A stretch of DNA of 64,000 bases. It comes from Bacteroidales bacterium 6E. Lineage in GTDB: Bacteria; Bacteroidota; Bacteroidia; Bacteroidales; Prolixibacteraceae. The position numbers and the translations under genes are program-made. This document shows positions 17,772 through 25,931 of the stretch, piece by piece (position 1 is the stretch's first letter; every line of letters starts with the position of its first letter). The notes under the pieces are model-generated. The model saw only the letters and a list, made by a program, of their open reading frames with translations, had not been told where the DNA came from and made no database searches. The stretch spans positions 83,973 to 147,972 of the forward strand of contig DF970667.1 in assembly GCA_001270045.2 (NCBI GenBank), read 5' to 3'.

Positions 17772-18671
17772 CTATTGTAGATGTTTGCGTAGAAAACTTA
17801 GCACTTTGGATCGGATGGGATCGGAATCGAACATGACGCCAAAATGGGGGGCACCAGGCACGATGATCAGTTCATTCTCAACATCGCTGACGGTGAGCCA
17901 TGCACTGAGCAATTTCGACTGCCTGTTCCATACCAGCTCGTCATTTTCGCCATGGATGATCAGGAAAGGAGGATCATTGGGGTCGACATAAGTGACCGGA
18001 CTGGCAATCCTCGCAAGATCGGGACGGCTGACAGGGGCTGCACCCAGAAGGATGGCCTCTGGCGATCCGGGGTCCTCGCTGCTCTTCAGGGAGGCAAGCT
18101 CGGCAGGACCATAGAAATCAACCACTGCCCTGAAGGTAAAGTCGCGCGTTGAACCAGGCACATAAAATGCATCTACCTTGTCATTATTCGACAATCCCTG
18201 CAAAGCTGCCAGATGGCCACCGGCTGAAAATCCGATCAATGCAAAGCGGTTCCTGTCGAAACCATATTGCCCTGCATGGTCATATAACCACGATACCGCC
18301 AGGTTGCAGTCCCGGATCTGTGCCGGAAAAGGTGCCTCCGTTGCCCACCGGTAGTCGATTGAGGCAATGGCATATCCATTTTCGATAAATTCAGAAACCG
18401 TCTTGCGCATATAACCGAAATCGGCATACTTGTCGTTTGAAATCCACGCACCGCCATGGATAAACACGATGACCGGAACATCACCATTAGCTCCGGGTGG
18501 CAGGTAAATATCCAACAAATGCTTTTGCTTGGCCTCTTCTCCATATCGAATATTGCCGTGCAATACGGTCCCTTCGGGCAGAAACGGGAGGACCGGATGG
18601 GAAGGTTGGCCGAAAACAATTGTTGTGATCATTATGGCCAACAGGCCTAAGATGGATGATAAGAGTTTCAT
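17772..18671 (-). CDS. Exported alpha/beta hydrolase (carboxylesterase-like)
   Basis: 299 aa with a signal peptide (MKLLSSILGLLAIMITTIVFG). Oxyanion motif HGGAW at residues 72-76, nucleophile elbow GFSAGG with Ser149, a probable acid in HGENDELVW near 249 and a probable His in APHFGVMF near 281. It resembles the BD-FAE and feruloyl/acetyl-xylan esterase-like branch common in polysaccharide-degrading Bacteroidota, and so may de-esterify plant polymers in the periplasm; this is inference. The start is preceded at 50 bp by a strong terminator and a 12-codon frame, suggesting attenuation. Confidence 0.82.
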   Translation of the reverse strand: MKLLSSILGLLAIMITTIVFGQPSHPVLPFLPEGTVLHGNIRYGEEAKQKHLLDIYLPPGANGDVPVIVFIHGGAWISNDKYADFGYMRKTVSEFIENGYAIASIDYRWATEAPFPAQIRDCNLAVSWLYDHAGQYGFDRNRFALIGFSAGGHLAALQGLSNNDKVDAFYVPGSTRDFTFRAVVDFYGPAELASLKSSEDPGSPEAILLGAAPVSRPDLARIASPVTYVDPNDPPFLIIHGENDELVWNRQSKLLSAWLTVSDVENELIIVPGAPHFGVMFDSDPIRSKVLSFLRKHLQ

Positions 18672-18714
18672 TATTCAGGTATCAGTGATTATGGTTACAA
18701 TATTACCGAAAAAA

Positions 18715-18746
18715 GAGCATAAAAAAGGCCGCCCATTTGGACGGCC
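18715..18746 (-). terminator. Terminator in the leader of the hydrolase gene (likely attenuator)
   Basis: On the minus strand GGCCGTCC-AAAT-GGGCGGCC folds into an 8-bp stem with one G-U pair and a tetraloop (18727-18746), followed at once by six T. It lies seven bases after the stop codon of a 12-codon frame and about 45 bp before the hydrolase start codon. No full gene ends nearby on this strand; the nearest upstream stop is at 19151. Confidence 0.8.
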
Positions 18747-18753
18747 TCACATA

Positions 18754-18792
18754 CTAAAACCTAAAATCTATGGAAGTATTGGTGATGGTCAC
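18754..18792 (-). CDS. Putative 12-residue leader peptide ending DFRF
   Basis: GTG-initiated frame MTITNTSIDFRF-stop. Its last 15 bases GATTTTAGGTTTTAG are identical to the end of another mini-frame at 19605-19649. Translation would end seven bases ahead of a strong terminator, the geometry of a classic attenuation leader. Confidence 0.4.
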   Translation of the reverse strand: MTITNTSIDFRF

Positions 18793-19150
18793 TTCCCAAC
18801 CATTATATCATCATGACATTTCCTTCCGACCTGACAGGTACAGTAAGGCATTGCCAATTACAAATAGGCAAGACTGGTTTTTAGTTTAGATAGTCGTTGA
18901 AATTCCTGAAACTCCGGATGAATCCGGTTAATCCCAAACCACACATGCATTCCCCGACAACATACCACTATATCACTTCCTGATAAAGGATCAGGGTTAT
19001 ATGTCATAGTTTCCTTTCAGGACTTGGTTTTTGGATGTTGAAATTGAAGATTGGTTTAAACGGATTTAAAAAAAATCCTGAATTGTTTTAGGAAACGTGT
19101 CTATTTAGTACTAAAGTCACAGCGTGTTGTACTCCTTCACATCTTCAAAC
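18793..19150. other. Intergenic stretch between VOC gene and leader
   Basis: About 360 bp with no long reading frame. It holds a short inverted repeat TTGCC/GGCAA near 18854-18874 and otherwise no recognised site. It should contain the promoter for the hydrolase leader, but I could not place a TAnnTTTG box with confidence. Confidence 0.4.
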
Positions 19151-19558
19151 TCATCCCCTCTCCAAGAAGGGATTATATGCAATTTCCCAAAGGAAGCCAT
19201 CAGGATCGGCAATATAACTGCTATACCCACCCCAGAATACCTTCTGTGGTTCCTTGATTATAGCCACCCCCATTTCGCGCAGGGATTCGATCGCATTGTT
19301 TACTTCCTCCTCACTCCAAAGATTATGGGCCAGGGTAAAACCCTTAAATCCCTCACCCTCTGGACTGACTAAAGCATCTTCGGCCAACGCTTCCCGGGGA
19401 TACAACGCCAGGTGTATTCCATTTAACGTGAACAATACCATGTTATCGCTGCTCATCTCAGACTTCTTCCAGCCAAAACACTTTTCATAGAAGTCGATAG
19501 ATGTTTGTAAATTACTTGCTCCCAGTGTAATAAATGTGATTCGCTGATCCAGTTTCAT
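19151..19558 (-). CDS. VOC (glyoxalase/dioxygenase superfamily) protein
   Basis: 135 aa with the paired beta-alpha-beta-beta-beta modules of the vicinal oxygen chelate fold: ITFITLGASNLQTSIDFYEKCFGW at the N-terminus and YSSYIADPDGFLWEIAYNPF at the C-terminus. The second matches the usual DPDGxxxE metal-ligand end. Such proteins include glyoxalases, antibiotic-binding proteins and dioxygenases, and the substrate cannot be told. A 14-codon frame ending RLDFRF lies 46 nt upstream on the same strand. Confidence 0.85.
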   Translation of the reverse strand: MKLDQRITFITLGASNLQTSIDFYEKCFGWKKSEMSSDNMVLFTLNGIHLALYPREALAEDALVSPEGEGFKGFTLAHNLWSEEEVNNAIESLREMGVAIIKEPQKVFWGGYSSYIADPDGFLWEIAYNPFLERG

Positions 19559-19604
19559 ATCGGTACATTGTTTATATTTTGCAAATTAATCAGTTCCAGC
19601 GTCC

Positions 19605-19649
19605 CTAAAACCTAAAATCAAGGCGCTTTCTTCCGAAAATGCGGTGCAT
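19605..19649 (-). CDS. Putative 14-residue leader peptide ending DFRF
   Basis: ATG-initiated frame MHRIFGRKRLDFRF-stop, preceded by a purine-rich AGGAAGAGA ribosome-binding-like sequence. It ends 46 nt before the VOC gene. Its last 15 bases equal those of the leader frame at 18754-18792. No terminator hairpin is seen between it and the gene. Confidence 0.4.
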   Translation of the reverse strand: MHRIFGRKRLDFRF

Positions 19650-19737
19650 TCAATCTCTTCCTGTATACAAATCGTAATTTACGGAAACTTTTAAACCGCT
19701 TTGTATGGTAATCATTTTCCGTGAATATATCAAGACC

Positions 19738-20538
19738 CTATTTGCCCAACAGGCTCTTCATCTCTGAATTCGTTAATAGCTGATACTCACGGTCGAAATT
19801 ATCAATCTGGTTTAGTGCTTTATAGCAACTCGCCAGGAAAAAGTGTCTCACCTCAGGACTCGTGACTGTTTCCAGCTTTCCAAACTTTTTGAGCGCTTTG
19901 TCAGCATGTCCAAGATAAACCTCATTTAATAGCAGATAGGCCTCGATATCATTTTTTAAGGCCGGGGCGGTATTATCTTTTAGGGCTTTCCTGAAAAAAA
20001 ACTCATCCTGACTGATAAAACCCTCCTTTAATTCAAGATTTTCAATGGATGCAGCCAACTGCTGGAATCGCCTTCCGACCTGAAAGGCACATTCGCTGTC
20101 CTTTCCCAGTGAATTCGTGCTGAAATAGTACTTATAGAGATCGCTGAAATCCCCGGGTATGGCATTCAGTACATCCGAAAAATCGTCGCCTTTCATAAAG
20201 CCGACTTTCTCCCACAGGATCCTGCCGTCAGGCATCGTAACCACGATTTTTGGTATTCCATCCACATCAAATTTCGGGGGAGTCAAAGGATCTTTGTCCA
20301 CATTTACCTTGAGGGTAACAAAACCCGGATAATGGATATCGATATCCGCATTATTCCAGAATTCTTCATCCATGACCTTGCATGGCATACACCAATCGGC
20401 CCAAAAATCGATGACCATCAACTTACCTGTCGACTTACACACAGATTTTGCCTTGTTGAAATCGGTATACCAGACAGGCTCCTGTGCTTCAACAATGTAT
20501 ACCGACATCACCAGAAAAAGTAAAATTGAGCTTTTCAT
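19738..20538 (-). CDS. Exported thioredoxin-fold protein
   Basis: 266 aa from the ATG at 20538 (MKSSILLFLVMSVYIVEAQ signal); three more residues are possible from 20547. The thioredoxin domain covers about 22-135 with active site WCMPCK (Cys50 and Cys53) after DFWAD, and a cis-Pro in GIPKIVVTMPDG. The remaining about 130 residues are helical and TPR-like. Likely a periplasmic thiol:disulfide protein of the DsbD-gamma/thioredoxin_7 type. Partners unknown; it stands alone. Confidence 0.85.
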   Translation of the reverse strand: MKSSILLFLVMSVYIVEAQEPVWYTDFNKAKSVCKSTGKLMVIDFWADWCMPCKVMDEEFWNNADIDIHYPGFVTLKVNVDKDPLTPPKFDVDGIPKIVVTMPDGRILWEKVGFMKGDDFSDVLNAIPGDFSDLYKYYFSTNSLGKDSECAFQVGRRFQQLAASIENLELKEGFISQDEFFFRKALKDNTAPALKNDIEAYLLLNEVYLGHADKALKKFGKLETVTSPEVRHFFLASCYKALNQIDNFDREYQLLTNSEMKSLLGK

Positions 20539-20725
20539 GGCAGCCAATATTTAAAACCTACCTATAAGTTACGAAATAATTTACTGATTATAAATATATT
20601 ATGTGCACCAGAAATTATTTCGCAACGCCGGTAATAAGAATGCAAATTCTAAGCGATGTATGAGGATTGTAAGAAAAATAGCAAGCGGCAACATCGTAAA
20701 TATGACGAAACCGCCTGCAAATTCA

Positions 20726-21082
20726 TTAGAAAGTGATTACCTTGTCGCTATCGACCACCCATTCGGTGAGTTCGGCCATGGTGCTGATTTCAGAACCATC
20801 CACCAGCTGGACGTTCTTCAGTCCGCGGGCATCGGCACACGATCCGCAGATCTTCACCTTAGCACCTTTGTTAATCGAAAACTTCAGCATACGCTCAATG
20901 TTGTAATAACCGTTGGGGGTGGTTTGTCCGGCCACCGCACAGGCAGCCGCATCAGCCATCAGGAAGATGCGAACCTCCACATCCTCATGTGCCTTGTTCA
21001 ACTGGTTGGCCAATCGCAACCCGTTATAAGCCTTTTCGGTACCGTATGGACCATCGTTGATCAAAATCAAAATCTTCTGCAT
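20726..21082 (-). CDS. DsrE/DsrF-like sulfur-relay family protein
   Basis: 118 aa, the usual length. Begins QKILILINDGPYGTEKAYNGLRLA, a characteristic DsrE nucleotide-like loop. Cysteines at 48 (AAACAVAG), 79 and 82 (ICGSCADARG) include the position used for sulfur transfer in this family. The gene lies 35 bp after the DUF302 gene on the same strand, so the two should be one operon. This pairing is seen in bacteria handling reduced sulfur. Direct function unproven. Confidence 0.85.
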   Translation of the reverse strand: MQKILILINDGPYGTEKAYNGLRLANQLNKAHEDVEVRIFLMADAAACAVAGQTTPNGYYNIERMLKFSINKGAKVKICGSCADARGLKNVQLVDGSEISTMAELTEWVVDSDKVITF

Positions 21083-21117
21083 AATTTATTCGTATTCAAT
21101 GATTAAGCATTTATCAA

Positions 21118-21540
21118 TTACTTTCCGGCCAGTGTGGCCAACATGTCTTTTACCGTTGCATAAAGGGTTGTAGCTTCGTTAAACAACTGTGCGTCCGAAC
21201 GGACGGCATCCAATACCGAACCCATATTCATGGTTGCCAAAACTGTCTCCCCATCCTTCTCATACACTGCTATCCTGCATGGCATAAACAGGGCAAAACG
21301 GGGAAAGTCAGCCAGCATGCCAGCGGCGGTTTTGGCTTGGCATATTTCGTAGATATACACTTTTCGGTCGATCGGAAAACCTTTACCCTCAACGATATCG
21401 TGATAGACATAGGTCTGCAGCAAGGCAAACTTCTTTTCCTCGCAGGCGGCGGGGACCTTTTCATGCACCTGGTTAATGGGCAATTTGGATGAGATTTCCC
21501 AGGTAAACTTACCAATCATTTCCTCGGCGGAAAAGCCCAT
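21118..21540 (-). CDS. DUF302 family protein
   Basis: 140 aa. The core resembles DUF302: a helix with VHEKVPAACEEKKFALLQTY, then PRFALFMPCRIAVYEKDGETVLATMNMGSVLD. DUF302 folds as a small TBP-like domain and is often found beside DsrE and thiol proteins; no reaction is established. No signal peptide. First gene of the pair with DsrE, behind a possible promoter box at 21609-21616. Confidence 0.8.
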   Translation of the reverse strand: MGFSAEEMIGKFTWEISSKLPINQVHEKVPAACEEKKFALLQTYVYHDIVEGKGFPIDRKVYIYEICQAKTAAGMLADFPRFALFMPCRIAVYEKDGETVLATMNMGSVLDAVRSDAQLFNEATTLYATVKDMLATLAGK

Positions 21541-21608
21541 GGAATAAATTCATTTTCCATCATACAATGTTTTTAATTATCAATACACTATAAACGGGAA
21601 CCTTTCTT

Positions 21609-21616
21609 CAAAGGTA
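21609..21616 (-). promoter_or_regulatory. Candidate -7 box for the DUF302-DsrE pair
   Basis: TACCTTTG on the minus strand fits TAnnTTTG exactly and lies about 70 bp before the DUF302 start. No matching TTG at the right distance was found, so confidence is limited. Confidence 0.35.
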
Positions 21617-21801
21617 CACAACCTGCAGGAACCTCCACTCTTTTTTACAAAAGGAATACCCTAAGGAGATCAAAACACGACTGTTATCGCGCAAGCCATC
21701 CCATTCTTGAGAAAATAGTTATTTTTACCTTTATTAAACAGATTAAAAACCGAAACAACGGTGTGCCAAGTAATCTTTCACCTTAGTAAAAACGTCATTC
21801 T

Positions 21802-23400
21802 ATGAATTTCAAGCCAACTACCAGTATATTTGGTCTCCTGGTCATCCTTCTTTTTACAGGCATTTTGCCACTCCGCGGCCAGACTACCTTTAAAAATCCC
21901 GTTATAACCGGTATGAATCCCGATCCGAGCATTTGCCGGGTTGGCGACGACTTTTACCTGGTGACATCCACCTTCGAATATTTCCCCGGCATTCCTGTTT
22001 ACCACAGTAAAGACCTGGTAAATTGGAGAATCATTGGCCATACTTTGTCGAGACCTGAAAACTGCCTGCTAAAAGGCGCCCAATCCTCAGGAGGCCATTA
22101 TGCCCCGGCCATCCGCCACCACGACGGAACCTTCTATGTCACCTGCACCAATTACGGAGGCGAAGGTTCACAGGGAGCCTTCTATGTGACGGCCACCAAC
22201 CCTGCTGGACCGTGGTCGAACCCTGTATGGGTAGGCAACTGGAACGTTGACCCCTCCATCATGTTTGCCAACGACAGCATGTATTGGATCAGTCCCGACA
22301 ACCAGGGCAGTTTCATGGCCGGAACTTTCGACCATGCTACCGGCAAATTCATCAAGCCTTTGCAGCTTGTCGCTGCCGGACTGGGAGGGTCGGCACCCGA
22401 AGGACCCCATATGTACAAGATTAACGGATATTACTACCTGATGTCGGCAGAGGGCGGCACAGGCTACGAGCACCGCGAGGTAATCCAGCGCAGTCGTTCG
22501 CCCTATGGGCCTTTTGAAGCCAGTCCATATAACCCGGTTGCTTCTAATATGTATGCGCCTGAAAGTCCTTTCCAGGCGATTGGGCATGCCGACTTGGTAC
22601 AACTTCCCGACAGCAGCTGGTGGATGGTTTGTCTGGGATTCAGGCCCAAAGGAGGAAAGTACCACCACCTGGGCAGGGAAACCTTTCTGGCACCGGTAAC
22701 ATGGACGCCCGATGGCTGGCCAAAGGTAGGTACCACAGGCGAAGTAAAGTCAGAATACCAGATGCCATCATTGCCATTACACCCCTGGGAACCTGATCCT
22801 GTAAGGGATGACTTTGACAACCCAGAACTGAAACTCTACTGGAACTTTCTCCGCAATCCCTACCCAAACGACTGGTCGCTTACCACCCGACCGGGCTATT
22901 TAAGGCTTAATGGATCAAACGTGGCGTTAACCGACAAAGATTCGCCGGCTTTTATTGGAAGGCGGCAAACCGCTTTTAACCTTACAGCATCGGCAAAAGT
23001 GTACTTTGTGCCCACAGCCGAAAATGAGGAGGCCGGCCTTGTGATCAGGGGGAACGACAATCACCATTACCAATTGGTTGTCACGCAGCAGGATGGTAAA
23101 CAGGTAGTATTGTTCCGGACCATCGCTGAAGGAAAGGAAACCTTCTCAAATTACATCACGATGGATGAGGAGATAGTCGTGCTTCAGATCCGCACCACCG
23201 ATCTGGAATACACTTTCTGGGCCCAAAGTGAAGGCAAACCTGCCATGCGGGTTGGATCGGCCCCCGCAAAAGAGCTCTCGACCGAAAGGATCGGAGGATT
23301 TACCGGAGTGCACATCGGCATGTACGCCTCAGGCAATGGCAAGGCAAATACGAACCCTGCCGACTTCGACTGGTTCGAATTTGTTGAGGATCAGGAATAG
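21802..23400 (+). CDS. GH43 family glycoside hydrolase (beta-xylosidase/arabinofuranosidase-like)
   Basis: 532 aa with a signal peptide (ends LPLRGQ), so periplasmic. N-terminal five-bladed propeller with the three GH43 catalytic acids: Asp41 in MNPDPSICRVGDDFYLV (base), Asp150 in WNVDPSIMF (pKa modulator) and Glu200 in APEGPHMYK (acid). The blade after it contains the usual STFEYFPGIPVYHSKDLVNW. A C-terminal beta-sandwich from about 330 on matches the domain found in xylosidase-type GH43 enzymes. Expected substrates are arabino-xylo-oligosaccharides. It is divergent from the minus-strand genes on the left and convergent with the GH20 gene on the right. Confidence 0.92.
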   Translation: MNFKPTTSIFGLLVILLFTGILPLRGQTTFKNPVITGMNPDPSICRVGDDFYLVTSTFEYFPGIPVYHSKDLVNWRIIGHTLSRPENCLLKGAQSSGGHYAPAIRHHDGTFYVTCTNYGGEGSQGAFYVTATNPAGPWSNPVWVGNWNVDPSIMFANDSMYWISPDNQGSFMAGTFDHATGKFIKPLQLVAAGLGGSAPEGPHMYKINGYYYLMSAEGGTGYEHREVIQRSRSPYGPFEASPYNPVASNMYAPESPFQAIGHADLVQLPDSSWWMVCLGFRPKGGKYHHLGRETFLAPVTWTPDGWPKVGTTGEVKSEYQMPSLPLHPWEPDPVRDDFDNPELKLYWNFLRNPYPNDWSLTTRPGYLRLNGSNVALTDKDSPAFIGRRQTAFNLTASAKVYFVPTAENEEAGLVIRGNDNHHYQLVVTQQDGKQVVLFRTIAEGKETFSNYITMDEEIVVLQIRTTDLEYTFWAQSEGKPAMRVGSAPAKELSTERIGGFTGVHIGMYASGNGKANTNPADFDWFEFVEDQE

Positions 23401-23457
23401 TGTGATCCTAAATATAGAAGGCAGCATATAGAGTGAATACAGCCTTCTTTATAAATC

Positions 23458-25425
23458 TTAAAATCCTGCTTCAAACCGAATCCCTTCCACTTCGCCCACA
23501 CGCCCGTTTTCCCATTTAACGGGGACAAAAGTGAACATCCATTTCCAGGCAGGGTTACCGAAGGGAACTTTAAGCAACACCTGGTTCCAGCCCTTACGAA
23601 GGGAGATTTTGGCAGGTTCGCGGAAGAAGTAGTTTTCGTCGGAGAAGGGAATTTCATCGCTGGCGACCAGGGTACCCGGATTTTCCCATACGGCCGGCAT
23701 GATTTCCTCACCGTTAAGCCATGCCTTGGGTTGTGTAATGTGCCATTCGCCTTGTTGCGGGAATGGCCCGCCCCGACGGCCTCCCGACCTCGACCAGTCG
23801 TGAAAGCCGATCCACGCATCAACGTCCTGTGCCTTTGGTGACCAGATGCGGGTGGCTGCATATATTGTACCTTCTGTTTCTTCAAACCAGGATGGATAAC
23901 CAAAGAAATGACGGACATGGATGGTCCCCCCATGGTACGGGCCCGTCCAGTGATAATCCTTGCCATCTACCGTATAGCTGTCGGCAAGCATATCCTCCAC
24001 CGGGAAAGACCGGCTAAAGTCGCCCTGGTGATTAAACGGGCCGATCAGTTTCCAGGCGATGTCCGTCTGTTTTACATAGGGGAAAGGCTTGTCGGCAAAC
24101 CAGCGATCGCGATGATTGATGAGCCTGTCTTCAAAATCGGTAAATTCCTCGTATAATAGGTCGCCAGGCAAAGGAAGGCGGGCAAGGTAATTCTCGCCAA
24201 CATCGGCATGCTGCCCCTTCCATGACGTCTCACTATAGGTCACAATCCCGGGATATACCATATTATGGGTGATTACATCGCGTTCGTTCGCGACCAGATT
24301 ATCGTTCCAGCAGCAGAGGATGCCGCCCATGCGAAGCGAATCACCATTTGCCGCACCGTTAATCCGGTCGAAGTATAGTTGTCCGATCCCCGCGAAAGGA
24401 TCAAGGTGGTTCAGGTAATTCAGCCGTGAATCAAGGTATCGGTGACCCGGTTTCGGATGGCTGTTTGATGACCATAACTGGGTGATGGAAGTGCTGTCGT
24501 TTTCAATGGGTTGGCCTGGTCTCCAAACGATCATCTCTCGTTGATTTGCCCTGACAACATCAGCCAGGGAAGGCAGCAGGTCAGGTGCCGGACGTTCGTG
24601 GGCATGCCACACCTCATCGGTACCCAGATGAATGTAAGGCATTACCTCAGGTGGCGCCAGTGTGCATAATTCATTGATCAGGTCAGTCATGATGTCCAGA
24701 ACCCTTGGATCGCTCATCTCTTCAAGGCCAAGAGCTTTCCTGAAGGCATCGCTATGACCCGGGATATCAAACTCCGGTATCAGTGTGATGTGTCGTTCAT
24801 GGCAATACTGAACCAGATCCTTAAACTCCTCCTGAGTATAGAATTTTCCTGGCCAGCGGCTCATGGATGCCGGATCGGAAAGCCCGGGATAGAGTTTGCT
24901 TTCTAGTCGCCACCCCGGATTGTCGGTCACGTGAAAATGGAATGCATTCAGTTTATAGGCAGCCATCACATCGATGACCTCCTTTAGGATATCTACCGAC
25001 ATATAATTCCGGCCCAGGTCGAGCATAAAACCTCGCATGGTGAAGGCGGGCCAGTCGGTGATTTCACACCCTGCCACCACTTCCTTGCCTTCAAGGCCGG
25101 TCGTAAGTTGCCTGAGTGTTTGCTCTCCCCTGAAGAGTCCGGTGGGAGTAGTGGCCATCAGGACTATCGAATCAGCTGTCACGGAAAGTGAATATGCCTC
25201 TTCAGGATAAGCCTCCACCCCGGACAATTGCCAGACAAGTCGTTTGGCAATCCGGGTATCATTATCCTTTACCCGGAACTCCTCACCCGTCCAGTTCATT
25301 TTTTGGGACATGGGAATCAAGGCTGGTTGCGGCACTGATGTAGGCCGACAGGCAACCAATGCCATTACGGTCAAAACCAGGAATATGCCGAAGACTATTC
25401 TAACTGAATGACGCTTATCCATCAC
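23458..25425 (-). CDS. GH20 beta-N-acetylhexosaminidase lipoprotein
   Basis: 655 aa. Lipobox VAC with Cys26, so membrane-anchored. An N-terminal GH20b domain (about 35-125) is followed by the (beta/alpha)8 barrel with the catalytic pair Asp270-Glu271 in HLGTDEVW, and upstream FHFHVTDNPGWRLE and IPEFDIPGHSDAF. The substrate-assisted mechanism releases terminal GlcNAc/GalNAc. After about residue 480 a C-terminal beta-rich domain (GWNQVLLKVPFGNPAW) resembles a carbohydrate-binding module. Start at MMDKR; the second Met is equally possible. It has its own promoter overlapping an inverted repeat at 25428-25461. Confidence 0.92.
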   Translation of the reverse strand: MMDKRHSVRIVFGIFLVLTVMALVACRPTSVPQPALIPMSQKMNWTGEEFRVKDNDTRIAKRLVWQLSGVEAYPEEAYSLSVTADSIVLMATTPTGLFRGEQTLRQLTTGLEGKEVVAGCEITDWPAFTMRGFMLDLGRNYMSVDILKEVIDVMAAYKLNAFHFHVTDNPGWRLESKLYPGLSDPASMSRWPGKFYTQEEFKDLVQYCHERHITLIPEFDIPGHSDAFRKALGLEEMSDPRVLDIMTDLINELCTLAPPEVMPYIHLGTDEVWHAHERPAPDLLPSLADVVRANQREMIVWRPGQPIENDSTSITQLWSSNSHPKPGHRYLDSRLNYLNHLDPFAGIGQLYFDRINGAANGDSLRMGGILCCWNDNLVANERDVITHNMVYPGIVTYSETSWKGQHADVGENYLARLPLPGDLLYEEFTDFEDRLINHRDRWFADKPFPYVKQTDIAWKLIGPFNHQGDFSRSFPVEDMLADSYTVDGKDYHWTGPYHGGTIHVRHFFGYPSWFEETEGTIYAATRIWSPKAQDVDAWIGFHDWSRSGGRRGGPFPQQGEWHITQPKAWLNGEEIMPAVWENPGTLVASDEIPFSDENYFFREPAKISLRKGWNQVLLKVPFGNPAWKWMFTFVPVKWENGRVGEVEGIRFEAGF

Positions 25426-25427
25426 GG

Positions 25428-25461
25428 CTACTTTTAATATGTACTACATATGCAAAAGTAG
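25428..25461 (-). promoter_or_regulatory. Promoter box inside an inverted repeat, upstream of GH20
   Basis: On the minus strand TACTTTTG (25453-25460) fits TAnnTTTG, about 30 bp before the GH20 start. The same bases are one arm of an 8-bp inverted repeat CTACTTTT (25428-25435)/AAAAGTAG (25454-25461). A protein bound there would cover the promoter. No clear -33 element. Confidence 0.45.
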
Positions 25462-25525
25462 TGATTTGATGTATGATATAAAAGAAAATGGCTGTTATCG
25501 TACAGCCATTTTCCAAAACTTCAAA

Positions 25526-25900
25526 TTAATGTTGATGATTTCCATGGTCTTCGGAATCCTTTTTCGAGGATGTCCTGTCATATTTGCAGCATCCGGGCAG
25601 CTTATTGTAAACACTATCGCCTGCTTTGTGCAATGGTGTATCATGCCCAAAGGCTGCGACAGCTTTCTGGACTTTATCGGCAGAGGTAACCGAAGCATCA
25701 AGTTTTACCTCCAGCATTTTTGTCTTTTTGTCCCAGTCGGCCGAAGATACACCCTTTACATTTTGGGCTGCTTTTTCGATTCTGGTTTCACACATTCCAC
25801 AATTGCCCTTCACTTCAAATTTTTCTGTTTTCTCCTGGGCAAATGTCACACCTGTTCCGAATAGGACCAGGGCTACAAAACTTAAAATCTTGTTTTTCAT
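25526..25900 (-). CDS. Exported heavy-metal-associated (HMA) domain protein
   Basis: 124 aa with a signal peptide (ends GVTFAQ). HMA fold with the metal-binding pair CGMC (Cys34, Cys37) in the usual first loop and VKGVSSADWDKKTKMLEVKLD behind it. The C-terminus adds GCCKYD and a His-rich end, further potential soft-metal ligands. It should act as a periplasmic copper or silver chaperone. Last gene of the Cus-type operon, 31 bp behind the adaptor gene. Confidence 0.88.
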   Translation of the reverse strand: MKNKILSFVALVLFGTGVTFAQEKTEKFEVKGNCGMCETRIEKAAQNVKGVSSADWDKKTKMLEVKLDASVTSADKVQKAVAAFGHDTPLHKAGDSVYNKLPGCCKYDRTSSKKDSEDHGNHQH

Positions 25901-25931
25901 GATCGTACAATTTAAAATTATAATAAATGAT

